Source: Monodelphis domestica (Eukaryota; Chordata; Mammalia; Didelphimorphia; Didelphidae). Taken from it: a DNA stretch of 64,000 bases. The translations under genes and the position numbers were made by a program. This document shows, piece after piece, positions 22,345 to 39,145 of this stretch. The notes under the pieces are model-generated. The model did no database searches. It saw only the letters and a list, made by a program, of their open reading frames with translations, and was not told where the DNA came from. Where the stretch lies: positions 426,721,535 to 426,785,534 of the forward strand of contig NC_077228.1 in the NCBI RefSeq assembly GCF_027887165.1. Direction: 5' to 3'. The first letter of the stretch is position 1. Every line of letters begins with the position of its first letter.

Positions 22345-22482
22345 TTTAAAAAAACCTTATAATCAATAATGTGTATTGGTTCCAAGGCAGAAAAGCAGTA
22401 TGGGCTAGGCAATGGGGGTTAAGTGAGTTTGCCCAGGGTCACATAGCTAGGATGTGTCTGAGGTCAGATTTGAACCCAGGAC
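22345..22482 (-). mobile_element. 5'-truncated WALLSI-type SINE with target duplication
   Basis: Complement orientation: tail, GTATTGGTTCCAAGGCAGAA, GGGCTAGGCAATGGGGG, GCCCAGGGTCACATAGCTAGG, GATTTGAACCCAGGACC, then stops. The A-box head, present in full-length copies, is missing. The flanks CTTTAAAACAC at 22334-22344 and 22483-22493 are identical (11 bp), so the truncation happened at insertion. Confidence 0.88.
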
Positions 22483-22509
22483 CTTTAAAACACATTTTTA
22501 AATTATCTA

Positions 22510-23365
22510 ACGATGAAAAATCATAGATAGGAGAGTTGGAGTGCTAGCTATAGAAAGAGGGCCAGTTTGGCAGAATCAGAGAGCATGAGGAGATGAGCCT
22601 GGTGAGATGAGCCAGGGCCAGGCTGTGAAGGGTTTTAAAAGTTAAACAAAGAAGTAGGCATTGTATCTTGGTGCCAATTGGGAGCCCTTGGAGTTGATTC
22701 ATGGAAGAAATGACATGGTCTGATCTGTTCTTAAGGAAAATCACTTTAATGGCTGAATGAAGGATAGACTAGAGTAAAGATGGATTTGAGTTAGGAAGAT
22801 CAATTATGAGACCTGTCAAAATCTAGGCGAGAGGGAATGAGGGTCTGAACTACTCTGGTGACTGTAGGAGTTGGAAGGGGTCTGATAGAAGAGAGATGGT
22901 GGTAGAAATCGCAAGTATGGCAACAAGCAGCTGCCAACAGGACTCATTGGGGCAAAAGAAAATATGGAGTCAGGATGATTTAAAGGCTCTGTGAGAAATT
23001 GGAAGAATGGAAGATCCTTCCCCATCAATAGGGAAATTTGGAAAAGAAATTGGCATTGGGAAAAGGTAATTTTTTTGTTTTTTGACACGTGGAGTTTGAA
23101 ATGACCAGGAAGCAATTGGTAAGGAGGGACCAAAGCTCAGAGTGAGGCTAGGGCTCAATACAGCTCTGAGTCATTTGCATAGAGATGATAATTAAATACA
23201 TATGAACTAATGAAATCACCAAGAAAGAGAGTGTAAGGAGCCTAGGGCAGAGTCATTCATGGGATATGCTTTATAATCTGGTACAGGAGTGGTTAGTCAT
23301 TTAAAAGGAGAACCAAGCATGAGAAGTATCCCCACAAATGCAGATCAAGAGGCAGGGTCAAATGG
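22510..23365 (-). mobile_element. L2-type (CR1 clade) LINE, long 3' region
   Basis: AGGGCCAGTTTGGC, GGCTGTGAAGGGTTTTAAAAG, GGGAGCCCTTGGAGTT, GACATGGTCTGATCTGTTC, GGAAAATCACTTTAATGGCTG, CAGAGCTCTGAGTCATTTGCATAG-like and ATGAAATCACCAAGA follow the order of the complement L2 3' region; diverged copies recur at 36430 and 53300. Family name from memory. Confidence 0.6.
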
Positions 23366-23448
23366 AGCAGGCAGGGCAATAGGATGAGGAAAATTACATT
23401 GGTAATGGATGAGAGAATAGATTTAATTGAACCTAAATGAAGCTGCAT

Positions 23449-23602
23449 GCTATAGTAGAAAGTACTGGGAATCAGAAGACTTGAGTTCTAATCTCAGTTG
23501 TGTGACAAAAAGAGTTTGTTTGATCTCCTCAGGTCTCAACTAACTGAGGGGTTAGACTAGATGATCTCTAATGTTCCTTCTAATTATAAATTCTATAATC
23601 TG
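23449..23602 (+). mobile_element. MIR SINE
   Basis: CTGGGAATCAGAAGACTTGAG, TCTAATCTCAGTTGTGTGAC, AGACTAGATGATCTCTAATG, TCCTTCTAATTATAAATTC. Confidence 0.8.
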
Positions 23603-24035
23603 GAGTGTGAAAATTGACCATTAACTTGTTATCAGTTATGGTTTAGCCTTTCTTTGTCAATTTGGACTTTATCCAATTAGTGAATACACTTTAATTTGCT
23701 GAAGTTATACTCTAAATAAATCCATGGGCTTCTGAGGTCCTCCTTTGTGGCGGGTTTCTCTTTGCAAAGAGGAGGGAAACAGGTTAGCAGCAATATACAA
23801 GATAGGGTAGAGAAACCTAAAGGAAATACCAACATAGATCATATGTTAGTCAAATCCTGAATGGAAAAAAATTTCCCCCAAGAGACCAAAGTGACAGTTT
23901 TATTTATTACTGATTAACAAATGATTAATTTATAAACAATTTCCCTTCCATGGAAATATATATCAGAATGCCTTTATTTCCTAATTAGATTGCATGTCTG
24001 CACATAAATTAGGGAAAAGTGGTGCTGTCTGTTGA
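23603..24035. other. Unclassified intergenic sequence
   Basis: No feature recognised. Confidence 0.35.
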
Positions 24036-24200
24036 ATAGAGTATTGAAATCATGAGTCTATTTCTTGTCTGTATCACTGATTTACTGTATGACCTTGGGC
24101 AAGTCAATTATTCTCAAGCCTAGTTTCCCTAATTATAAAATAGACATAAAAATCCTTACTGACTATCTTAAAGTTTAATGAGATAAAATGAAATGTAACT
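24036..24200 (+). mobile_element. MIR SINE
   Basis: GTATGACCTTGGGCAAGTCAA and CTAGTTTCCCTAATTATAAAAT followed by TTTAATGAGATAAAATG. Confidence 0.8.
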
Positions 24201-24559
24201 CCTGGAAAAGAGGATCTTAAAAAATGTTATTTTTTTAAAAATCTAGGCTTGTGATTTTGGTACGATACTGCTACTATCATAGATTATTTTTAACCTTGAT
24301 GTTAGAGGATTGCAGCATCTATTCTATGCCTAGACAATTACTATGTAAAATGGAAGGTTAAGTTAAAAGGAAACTCCATTTTTCTTTGTAATTTGGGCAG
24401 AGCTAATATCAGAGTTAATTTTCATTAAAGATTTTATGTGTAATATTTCATTTGTTTATCCACATGATTTGGGTAAATGGTGCATATAAACTATTATGTC
24501 AACATAATTTAAATAGTTAAGTGATTCTTGATTTTGAGGGTGTCGAATTCTAGCTCAGA

Positions 24560-24745
24560 GGAAAGCATATAGTCGAAAGCCTGCTGGATCTGGAGACAGG
24601 GGGGGGGTTCATTGTCAGTTCTGCCAACTACTCCCTACTTGACCTTGCACAAGTCATTCAAATGTTCTTGAACCTTACCTTCCCCATAAGTAAAAATGGG
24701 TTTGGACTCAATGACTTCCGGGAGTTGTGATACTAGCATAGTACT
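24560..24745 (+). mobile_element. MIR SINE
   Basis: GACCTTGCACAAGTCATTCA, CTTACCTTCCCCATAAGTA and GGACTCAATGACTTCC are MIR core/3' motifs; a G homopolymer (24600-24607) sits in the 5' part. Confidence 0.65.
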
Positions 24746-25435
24746 TCCCCTGCCAGTAGTTCTAGCATGATTTAAATCAAGCATTAAATAGAAATGTCCT
24801 GTGAGATGGAAAATAATTTGATGATTTTTTAATCTGATAGAAATTATAAAAGCACAGTGAAATAGATTGAAATCCATAATTGTACAGTACTAGAGAGGTT
24901 ATTACTTCCACTACCTCACTTCATTTATTTATTTATTTTTCTGCAAGCTAAGCAAGGGAGAAAATGTGTACAATCCCCAGAGTAGTCATAAATCACTCAC
25001 ACAACAAATCCTCATGACCTTACAATCTCTCAATGCGTTGTAGCTCTGCCATATATAAGAAGTTACGCTCTTCTAGTAAGGAGAGAGCTGTTGCTCATTG
25101 AATAAGGCATCTTGACACCATTACTCTGAGAAAAAAGATTTTTTATTCCTTAACACACTAAATGGAATTTGTTTCTTGTTTATCCTCAACAATCCTAGGA
25201 GCTTTCTAGGTTAAAAATGTAAAAGTCATATTTTTCAAAAGATCAATTTTAAGAAGATCGAAATGGGGGAAGTATGGTTAGATAGCAGTTCTGGATAAAG
25301 ATCAAAGGGTTTTTAGTGTATTGCAAGCTCAGAATGAGTTAACCACTGACGTAGAAGCCAAATTAATGAAACCTAGGGCTATAATTAAGAGGCATAAGTT
25401 TGAGAATTGTGAGGTGATCGTCCCACTGCCTTCTG
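24746..25435. other. AT-rich sequence, nothing recognised
   Basis: No repeat or coding signal apart from a short ATTT run near 24925. Confidence 0.35.
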
Positions 25436-25935
25436 CCCTCAACAAACTTAATCTGGAATATTGTGCTTAGTTCTGAGTGCCATGGCTAAAGAAGGGCATT
25501 AACTAATTAAAGAAAGTCCAAAAGAGGCTAACCTTGATGGTGTAGGGTCTTGAAATCATCTCATGAGGTTTGATTAAAGGAACTGAGAATGTTTAGCTTA
25601 TAGAAGACTGGAAGAAGGAAGAAAGTAAAAGATGCAATAACCATCTTCATTTTCTGGCATTTGAAGGGTTGTCATGTGAAAGAAGAATTAAGATTGTTCT
25701 TTTGGGCTCTATAAGGTAAGTAAATGGATGGAGTTGCAAAGAGGGAAATTTTGGTTTCAGCAAGGAAAAACTTTCTAACAGCTATAGCCCTAATATAAGG
25801 GAATGGACTTCCTCAAGAAGTAGTGGGTTTCCCATCTTTGGAGTTCTTTAGGCAGAAGTTGAGTAACTACTTGTCAGGTGACTTATAGTAAATATTTCTT
25901 TTGCTCATGGGATTCAGAAGGGAAATTCTGTGATA
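25436..25935 (+). mobile_element. CR1-clade (L3-like) LINE fragment
   Basis: GGAATATTGTGCTTAGTTCTG, GAACTGAGAATGTTTAGCTTA, GAAGGGTTGTCATGTGAAAG, GGAAAAACTTTCTAACAGC, GAATGGACTTCCTCAAGAAG and GGGTTTCCCATCTTTGGAG match a CR1/L3 3' region common to amniotes (from memory). Related copies at 42200 and 46650. Confidence 0.6.
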
Positions 25936-26005
25936 TTATTTCCTAAATAATGTAGCTAAATAAGCCAACATAAGGGTCTGTCATTTTCTTGGTGAAGGGT
26001 GGAGA

Positions 26006-26699
<694 letters not shown>

Positions 26700-28399
26700 G
26701 GGGAAGGGGAGGTTGGAATGAGAGGATCTCAGAGGCAGTCCCCTGTTCTAAATAAATCTGAAGCTTTACAGCCAATGGCCGCGAAGGGGCACTACAAGTC
26801 TGGTTTTAGGCAGGGAGAGGCGCGCCCGAATCCCCTCCAGTTTGCAAGGCAAGCTCTATAGGAGAGGCTGCTAAACTCCAAAGGAACCTAGGCGGGTGAC
26901 CCCCGGTTTGTGGACAGTAGGGTCCACAAGTCCATCCCTCCTGTAGTTTAGGACTAGCTGGACTCTCCCATAGCCAGTTTCTCCAAGTCTTATGGAGAGT
27001 GGCGGGAAAGCCCAGTGATTAACCTGACTTTGCAGGAGGGGCGGAGTTCGGAGAGGGTGGGTGGGTGAGAACAAACGTCCCAAAGACTGTGTAGACAACA
27101 GCCAAGAGATTCCTGAAGACAGAAAGTAGCCACCACATCGGGAAGAGGAGGAGAGACTTAGGGATAAAGGAATCAAAGCTCAGGTGCACTGTGGAATCAC
27201 CTGCGAAGGTCATCATCATTATAGCCTGAGTTTATAGAAGGTTGAGGCAACATCACCTCCACGAGGCGCTTTCCCCACTTCGCGGAGTCATTCTGTCTTC
27301 AAAGCTGGGGTAGTGAATGGATGTTTCGGACTTGGGAGGACTGGACTCAGGCTCATTCCCAAGGTTTTGTTTTTTAGAGCCAATAGAGCTGGGATAGGTC
27401 TTCTTTTTTGTAAAAATAATAATAATGATAATAATAAAGTAATTTTTTTTTGACTGTCTCTTTCGACCCTCTTCTCCGCGCAGTTAAGCCAGTTTCTTGA
27501 CTTTCAAGTCCCCTCTCTGCTTCTGGAATTGAAAGTCCAGAGGACATTTGGGGATCGAGGTTTATTCTGACCACTGAGATTTCTTCCCCAGGGAAGTCAG
27601 GTTAGGAACTCTGACCTTCAAGGGAGGGCGCCCTTTTCCTTCTCCCGGAGAGCCAGAGCCACAGCGCAGAAAGGGCGGAGAAAGGCTGTAGTTGAGTGGA
27701 AGACTGTGATCACAGAAAGAGGGTTGAGGAGCTGAGCCAGGCTATGGAAGAAGTTCTTCCGCCCCAACTTTTGAAAATAACTGAGACGGAGGAGGAAAGA
27801 AGCAGGAGGTCCTTGGAAGCTGACTGCCAGCTAGTTATCTCCCAGCGCATAGAAGCCTTGACTTAACGCACCACAGGCTGAGCTTGGTATACTATGTATG
27901 CACTCATAGCGGGGCGTGGGTGTGCTGAAGCCCTAGATTACCCATCGTTTTACCCCTTAGCCGCCTCAGCTGCCTGGGGTTAGGCTAACAATCAAACCTC
28001 TCAGCCCCAACTTGGGAGTCAGCTCCATCCGCGCAGCAGGGAGTCTACGAAATAGATGCGCAGCTCTATAAGTTGAAGGGCGAGGGACGAGCTTTGCACC
28101 TCGGCTGGACCTCTCTGCCTAGGGCAGGAGAAAGGGGGCAACTTGGCGAGGAAAAGGAGAGACGCAAAACTAGAATTTCTAACGTCGCCCTGTCTGTGGA
28201 TCCCAGCCTGGGAATCCATACTAGCACCATCCTTGCAGATAGAGTGGGAGGAACGAAAAGAAGAGGATGTGGTGCTTCTGTATGTGAGAAGTCCTGTTTA
28301 GAGGGAGGAACTAGAAGGAGCGGACCAGAGAGCTTCTGCATTCAAGAGAAGCCTAGTTTGAGTGGGGTTTGGGGGAGGGAAGGCTGCTGCTGAGGTTCA
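26700..28399. promoter_or_regulatory. GC-elevated single-copy block upstream of SAMD5
   Basis: Between a (GA)n microsatellite and the SAMD5 promoter the base composition shifts from AT-rich to mixed, with scattered CpGs (GGCCGCG near 26779, GGCGCGCCC near 26820, TTCGCGGAG near 27279, TTCGACC near 27463) and no recognised transposon. A short AAT/AAG-type run sits at 27412-27440. Several open frames of 60-106 codons occur on both strands, but none resembles a known protein. It could be a promoter shore, an upstream first exon, a divergent non-coding transcript start or an enhancer; sequence alone does not choose. Confidence 0.35.
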
Positions 28400-32450
<4,051 letters not shown>

Positions 32451-32529
32451 CTTTCTACTCATGTATGGATTCTATAAGATGCAGGTGATCTTTACCTTTT
32501 ACCTGGTCAGTTTTCACAATAACTTTCTA

Positions 32530-32935
32530 AGTGATCTCCCTGCCTGGTTCCCTCATCTCACTCACCTGTTTTTCACAAAACCAGAAAGTCAATATTACTG
32601 TATTAGAAATCTGACCGTGTCACCCTTCATGCCTAAATCTTCAGTGTCTCACTTTCAAGTTTAAAACCCTCTACAATCTGACTTCTATATACCTTTCTAG
32701 TACTTTCCTCCATGCATTTCCATTTCAGTCAGCATGGCATACTAGCTGTCCTACCATGCCCAATATTTCATCTCCTACCTCCAGTCCCTTGGACAAATGG
32801 TTTCTCCAAGACTGGATGACATTCCCTACAGGACCTTCCATCATGAAATCCTTTGCTTCTTCAAAGTACAGCTCAGATGATGCCTACAATGGGATAACTT
32901 TTCTTATCTCTTCTTTCTCCTTCTCTTTATCACCA
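32530..32935 (+). mobile_element. L2 LINE 3' region
   Basis: AGTGATCTCCCTGCCTGGTT, GAAATCTGACCGTGTCACCC, TAAATCTTCAGTGTCTCACT, AAACCCTCTACAATCTGAC: L2 in plus orientation. Confidence 0.7.
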
Positions 32936-33075
32936 ATTAATAAGAAGTCATTAAGCACTTACCAAGTGCTATTCAATTGTGCTAGGTGCTGTACACAGAC
33001 AAAAAAAATGTCCTTGTTCTCAAGGAGTTTACATTCAATTGGGAGAAATGGCATGTGTGTAATCAAGGTGGACCA
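32936..33075 (-). mobile_element. L2 LINE 3' end
   Basis: GTCATTAAGCACTTACCAAG, TGTGCTAGGTGCTGTACAC, TTCTCAAGGAGTTTACATTC: complement L2 terminus, head to head with the copy at 32530. Confidence 0.7.
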
Positions 33076-33379
33076 AAAGTCTTAGTGCAATTTCATTTAA
33101 TAGCTTGAAATTCCACCAAGGTTTTTGGAGGACCATACATAGTTATATATGAAATATGAAATGAAATATATATGGAATAAATACAGAAAGATTGGATAGG
33201 GAAAACACAAGAAAGACATGAGATGAATTTTTAAGGAAAGAACAGAGGTGAATATATTACAGGGACGGGGAACAAACAAGGCAAATGCTTCAAGAAAGGA
33301 GTTTTATATAAGGAAAATCAACAAGCACAATTTGACTAGACTTTTGAGTTTGTGATAATGTATTCTTGCCATTCCGTGC

Positions 33380-33550
33380 TCTTTAAAGTGTTTTGTATTT
33401 ACTCGTGTACCTGTTATACTGCCCCTCTTCCATACATTTCCATAAGTATGTCCCTGGAAAGTAAGAGGTTTCCTTTTGGGGCTTTATATACAGATTGCCT
33501 ATTATTCATAGTAGGCACTTGCTAAATACTTTTTCATTTGAATCTAATTG
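33380..33550 (+). mobile_element. L2 LINE 3' end
   Basis: TGTCCCTGGAAAGTAAGAGG and TTCATAGTAGGCACTTGCTA near the L2 terminus. Confidence 0.6.
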
Positions 33551-33863
33551 AATGACTTGGTCACTTACCAGGAGTCTAGAAGTTGAAGCCAAACAATGTC
33601 CTCTTAAGAAAATCGCAAATCTTTAAGGTTTCCTAAATAAGTCTCTGTGGCATTCTATACATGCACATATAAAAGCATATGCATCTATATTTAAATGACA
33701 GGCAACTATATAAATACTTCAAATTATTCTGTCCCTAAGTCAGTTCATTCTTTGTGATATGATTTGCAATTAAGAACATTTATCCCATATACTGTCTCTG
33801 TTCCACAAGTTTTTGTTTGTTTTGTTTTATTGACCTTAATATAACATAGAATGACTTAAATGG

Positions 33864-33981
<118 letters not shown>

Positions 33982-33985
33982 TTCA

Positions 33986-34990
33986 TTGGCTTGAGTGTAA
34001 GGTTGTGTGTAGAAATATTGAATTTCTTGTGAGACTAGATAAGGAGGAGAGAGTAGCCTAGAGTGGGGAAGAGATACCTGAAGCCTCAAATCTACCCAAC
34101 TCTCAAGCATTTCTTCCCACCTACCTCCAACCCTTATAGGCTATCAACAAGAGAGAAATTGTGGTTCAGAAACTCTTTTACAATTCAAGTGATCTTTAGG
34201 AGGCTGTATGGTCATTCACTTCTTAAGAGTGATTTTTTTTTCACACAAGCTTCTAAGTAATCAAGTCAAGAATGAACATTCTGGATGAGGAATTTCACTG
34301 TTATTAGGTTTGGGTGAGGTGGGGGGACTTTGATGTCAGGTTAAGCCATTAGGCAACAAGCATTTTGTATCCAAAAGGGTGGGAGATTAGATGGTTAGAG
34401 GCAGTATAGGAAGTTCAGAGAGGGAGGGGGAAAACCCCATTTTTTAACTTTTCTTACCATATTAAGGTAAGTAGGACTTATACCTTCTATTCACACACTG
34501 TTCTATTATTTCAAAAGTTTTTTCATTCTTATCACATCCTTTCCAGGGAGAGGGTAAAAGACATTGTTGTTCTGATGATTCAAGGTAGTTGTGTTAAGTG
34601 GAAATTTCAAGTCAGCAAATCTAGTATATGCCTTTGGAAAGACTTGAAGACAGATACCATTCATACACAGACACACACACACATATAATCTTCCTTTAAT
34701 GTAATTTTATCCCCTCTTTTCTTCTCTCTCTCCTTCAGTAACAATATTATCCTGGCCTGTTATTCTTACTGTGTTCTGTCTTTCTGTTTGAAGATAGCAA
34801 AGGAAAACTTTCAATGATTTGTGGGAAGTTGGTGTTCTGTAGAAAGGGATAAAATTACTCTATCTGGAGTCAGAGGACCTGAGGGAATCTACTTTTTGGG
34901 CTTTTGTGAGTTTACCTTTAAAATAGGTATAAAAATGCTTCTGCTATTTACCTTTAAGGACACTTTAATACCTCCTTAGAAGGGTATGAA
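33986..34990. other. Intron sequence, nothing recognised
   Basis: Mixed-composition sequence with a short CA run near 34671-34683. A possible MIR remnant near 34860-34990 is too diverged to claim. Confidence 0.35.
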
Positions 34991-35003
34991 GAAGTAGGAT
35001 TAA

Positions 35004-35739
35004 AACAACTCTGAGGTACCACCTTGGTTATTAGTTATCACAGTTATCAGATTGGTCAATATGACAATAAAGGAAAATGATAAATATTGGAAAGGATGTG
35101 GCAAAAATGGTACACTAATGTGATGCTGGTGGGGGTGTGAACTGATCCAACCATTCTGGCAGGCAATTTGGAACAATGCCCACTCTTTGATCTAGTAACA
35201 GCACTATTAGGTCTGTATCCCAGAGAGACTCAAAAAATGTGGGGGGAGGACCTACTTGTCCAAAATTATTTATACCTGCTCTTTTTGTGGTGGCAAAGGA
35301 TTGGATATAAAGGAATGTCCATAAGTTGGTGAATGGCTAAACAAATTGTGGTAGATGATGCTGATGGAATACTATTGTGCTAAAAGGAATGATGAACAGA
35401 ATAATTTCAGAAAAAGCTGGAAAGACCTACACAAACTGATGCAGATTGAAATAAGCAGTACCAGGTAAACATTGTAAACAGTAAAACAAAAATTGTGGAA
35501 TGATCAACTGTGATAAACTTAGCTACTATTAGCAATACAATGATCCAGGACAATTCTGAGGGACTTTTAACAAAGTGCAATCCACCTCCAGAGAAAGAAC
35601 TATTGGAGTCAGAATTCTGATGAAAGCATATGATTTTTCACTTGTTTATTTTGCTTTATATTTGAGGTTCTGGTTTTATAAGATTACTCACAAAAATGAA
35701 CAACATATAAAAAGAATAAAATCTTCTCTTCTCCAAAAA
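35004..35739 (+). mobile_element. 5'-truncated LINE-1 (ORF2 end and 3' UTR) with target duplication
   Basis: CAATATGACAATAAAGGAAAATG, AAAGGATGTGGCAAAAATGG, GTGAACTGATCCAACCATTC, GAGCAATTTGG-like, GACCTACACAAACTGATG, GAGAAAGAACTATTGGAGTC: L1 ORF2 C-terminus and 3' UTR ending in a poly-A run. Flanks AAGTAGGATTAA (34992-35003) and AAGTAGGATCAA (35740-35751) match 11 of 12. Confidence 0.88.
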
Positions 35740-35751
35740 AAGTAGGATCAA

Positions 35752-36429
35752 GTTTCTTTCCTCTCTATTTCTTTATTGGGGAGAGTAGGAAGGAGAATAA
35801 GGGTAGGGCCAATAAAGTGCTGAGTCATTAATTGGTATTCATGGCCAAATTTGGTAGATATAAACCATTTAAAAAAATAATCTTCTACTGTCCTGACAGC
35901 CTGCTTTCTGTTTATCACTTATTAATTCAAGGATATTATCTCAAAACTATTTTACTCTCCCTTATTTCTTTGAAGAGTTATTTAATAGAGTATGTTCCCA
36001 CTTCCCTTTAACTCTCTGTAGCTCTTCTTAAAAGTATCTTTTATTTCTGTAGTGATCTTATTGCGTCTAGTTGAACCTATTCCTGGATCAATCTGTGTCT
36101 CCTCTATCTTCATCCTTTTTTCTCCTTGATATAGCTTGTTCTGAAGCTATATAATGCTCACCATATGGAATAGAAAAAGAATACTCAGCATAAAGACTAA
36201 AGAAAGGAATAAAAAATCATTTCTTTGAAGTTGAAACAATTTATTATTCAAATCAAAGGCATTCAGAATTAGAGACATATAAAATGATTTTAGAAATAAT
36301 TTTCCCCAGCATGTTACCATAATAGGGGCTATTTCTCCACATACACAAATGTATCATAGTTCATTCATCATGATTGAGGAGAAGGACATTTAGAATCTTT
36401 ATAACTTTTGGCTATCAAGTTCAGACTGG
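35752..36429. other. AT-rich intron sequence, nothing recognised
   Basis: No repeat family or coding signal seen. Confidence 0.35.
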
Positions 36430-37290
36430 CTATATTTTGTGTAAGCACTGAAGATGTAAAAATGAAAAAAACTAAACAGCTCAGCCATCAAAGACTTTAT
36501 TTAGAATATAATGGATCAATATGGCATAACATCATCATTCTCATCTACCTGGGCTATTTCAAACTTTACAAGGACTTTCCTCACAAATGAAGAGAACATG
36601 AGAGAATGGGAAACTGGAAAAGGAGATATTTGAACAAAATCAAATCTGTGACTCAGGGAGGGACAAATAATTAAAGATGTTATGGAGAACATGGCATCTC
36701 AGCTGGACCTTGGAAGAAGAGCATCCCAATGGAGAGATGAGGAGTGAGAGTTTCAGACATAAGATGTATAAAAGCATACAGATGAGACTGTACAGAATGG
36801 AATTCAGAACTAGTTAGTTGTCCCAATTGTGGAACAATAGAGGAACTAAAGATGAGTATTCTAAAAAAATAAGAATATGAAATAACAAGATTGGGAAGGT
36901 TTGTTGGGACCAAATTATTGAAGGCCGTAAAATTCAGCTAAAGACTATTTTTATTTTAGAAGTAACAAGAATTTTGAACAGGGATGGTTTTAAGAGGTGA
37001 ATGAAGGTCCAATTAGAGAAGGGAGAGACTAGAGGCAGGGAGACAAGGTAAGAGTCTATTAATACTGACAGGCTGAATTAATATATCCCTTGTGAAGACT
37101 TCACCTAGGGTGGTGTGAATGTAGCAAAGGAAAGAAGAAGGTTTGGAACTGTTGCAGTAGTACAATCAACAACAGTTGTCAACTGATTGGATTGGGAGCA
37201 GCAGGGTAGTGAATTAGAGGGAAGAATCAAAGAATTAGAGATCATTTTGAAGTTTGGAGCCTAGGTGTTTGAAAGAAGAATAACTGTCTT
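36430..37290 (-). mobile_element. L2-type LINE, long diverged 3' region
   Basis: GTAAGCACTGAAGATGTAAA, GATGTTATGGAG, AAGACTATTTTTATTTTAG, AACAGGGATGGTTTTAAG, GACTAGAGGCAGGGAGACAAG, GGTGGTGTGAATGTAGC follow the same order as 22510-23365, but more decayed. Confidence 0.55.
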
Positions 37291-38650
37291 TTTGTCTTTT
37301 TATGCCTTCCCCCCTCCTGTTGAAGCTCTCTTGCTCTCTTTCTTTCTCCTCCCACATTAACTATTAAGAAAGTGTGAATTGTGTGTCATATTAAAAAAAG
37401 ATTCTAACTACCCACCAAATTTGTGTATCTTTTCACTAATTTCCTAAATTTGGGGGGGAGAAAATCCCACTTTTATGTTAATCACTGAATGTTAGTTTGG
37501 CAGGGAAAATTTCTCTTTAAAAATGACAGCATGAAAACAATCTGGAGTGAATCATCACAAAAAAGCATTTGGCATATGACTGATTTCACACATACACAAA
37601 TTAAATGACAAATAAGAATTTAAAAGGATTCTTCTACTGTTTCTAAAAGAATGAAGTGACCTGGTCTGCTTTTAGTGACTTATTCACGTAGATTACAAGG
37701 AGTTAGAAATATGGACAAAATGAGATTTATAAAAACACTTTTGGGGCAGTATATCTTAGAAATAGGAAGACTCCCACATTTCTCATTTGTAAGATTAAAA
37801 ACTATTACTAGCTTTACAACAAAACAAGACCAATTTAATGTGAAAGAGTTAATAAGCAATAATTGTATGATTTTTAATTGTTTACTGAGAATTATTTTTC
37901 ATTGTGGTTATCATAATTTGAATCTATCTCTGGTTTTCCAAAAAATACCAAAGCATATATGTAACAAAAGTAAAATGTAAAAATGTTAGTATAGATGTTG
38001 GAAGAATTTTTATTTGGCTTTAAGTATTCTCTTAGAGATAACAAACAATGGATTTTGAAAAGAAATTGAAACTAGGAAAAGGAGTCAAAAATAGAAAAAA
38101 GTAAGTTGAGTAGTGGAGAAATCAGTCTTTGTAGTAGAAATGTATATGCTATCTTCATAACTGGCATTTTGAGCCAGACTTGGCAAGCATACCTATTTTA
38201 GGATAACTACATAGCCACAAAGAATAGTAAAGATCTGCATTATCAAATAGTCCCTCTGGGAAAGCCATTCATTGATAGAAGTTCTAGTGCATTAAAGTAG
38301 TAACAGGATTTTCAGGACCATAAAATGGTGTAGCCATAGACAATATTTATGAAGTGAAAATGCATTTATTTGCATAAGGAGCCACTCAAGATGTTTTTTG
38401 ACTTCTGCATGATATAGTATCTTTTACTTTAATCAGGTTCAGGTTAAGAAAGATCTGACAGATATGAAATATACAACCTCAGAGGAGAAACTAATTTTGC
38501 CTAGTAATGTTAAATACATTCAAGGCCAAGAGGAATCTGAAGAAATAATGGGGTCAGTTCTAATCTGCATTATCTGTAGCTCTTCTCCCCAACTTGCCTC
38601 AGTTTGGGTGGTTGGTACTTTCTCCCCTCCCCCCAAGCTTTATACAGGGC
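37291..38650. other. AT-rich intron sequence, nothing recognised
   Basis: Repeat-poor. A 101-codon frame at 37675-37980 has no recognisable similarity and AT-driven composition. Confidence 0.35.
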
Positions 38651-38654
38651 ATTT

Positions 38655-38870
38655 GTCATCAGTAAATCAAGGAGCACTGTACTAGATAATGGCGATAGAA
38701 AGGCAAAAAAAAAATCAAATAACCTCAAGATAATGTGTACATATATAACAATTTGCAGAATAAATTTGAGGTTGTTGGGGAGAGCATTACTAGTTTGGGG
38801 GAATCAAGAAAAGCATCATATGGAGAAAATGGTCTTTCAGCTGCATCTTGATTCAAATTAGAGATTCCAT
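38655..38870 (-). mobile_element. L2 LINE 3' region fragment
   Basis: GGAGCACTGTACTAGATAAT, GATAGAAAGGCAAAAAA, AAAAGCATCATATGGAG and CTTTCAGCTGCATCTTGATT mirror complement L2. Confidence 0.5.
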
Positions 38871-39064
38871 TGCATTAGGCATACGACTGATTTCACACAT
38901 ACATAATGGTGGTGAGGAGGAAGGAATATGTTCCAAATTTAGGGTGGAGGTTCGAGATTAAACATTGATGCTTTCAACAATTTATGATCTCATTAGATGT
39001 GACTCCAATGACACAGACAGCAACTGACTCATTCTCTTTCACTGTTCTGTTTTCATGTCTTACT

Positions 39065-39145
39065 ATAAATTCTGTGCAGGACTCACCAGTTGCTTGGCAC
39101 AGAGTAGGGGTTTAATAAGTTATCACTAATTAATCAAGGACCTTC
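39065..39145 (+). mobile_element. L2 LINE 3' end
   Basis: TTGCTTGGCACAGAGTAGGGG and TTTAATAAGTTATCACTAAT. Confidence 0.6.

Noticed and set aside
37675..37980. 101-codon frame in SAMD5 intron
   Set aside because: No similarity recognised and AT-rich codon use typical of chance frames.
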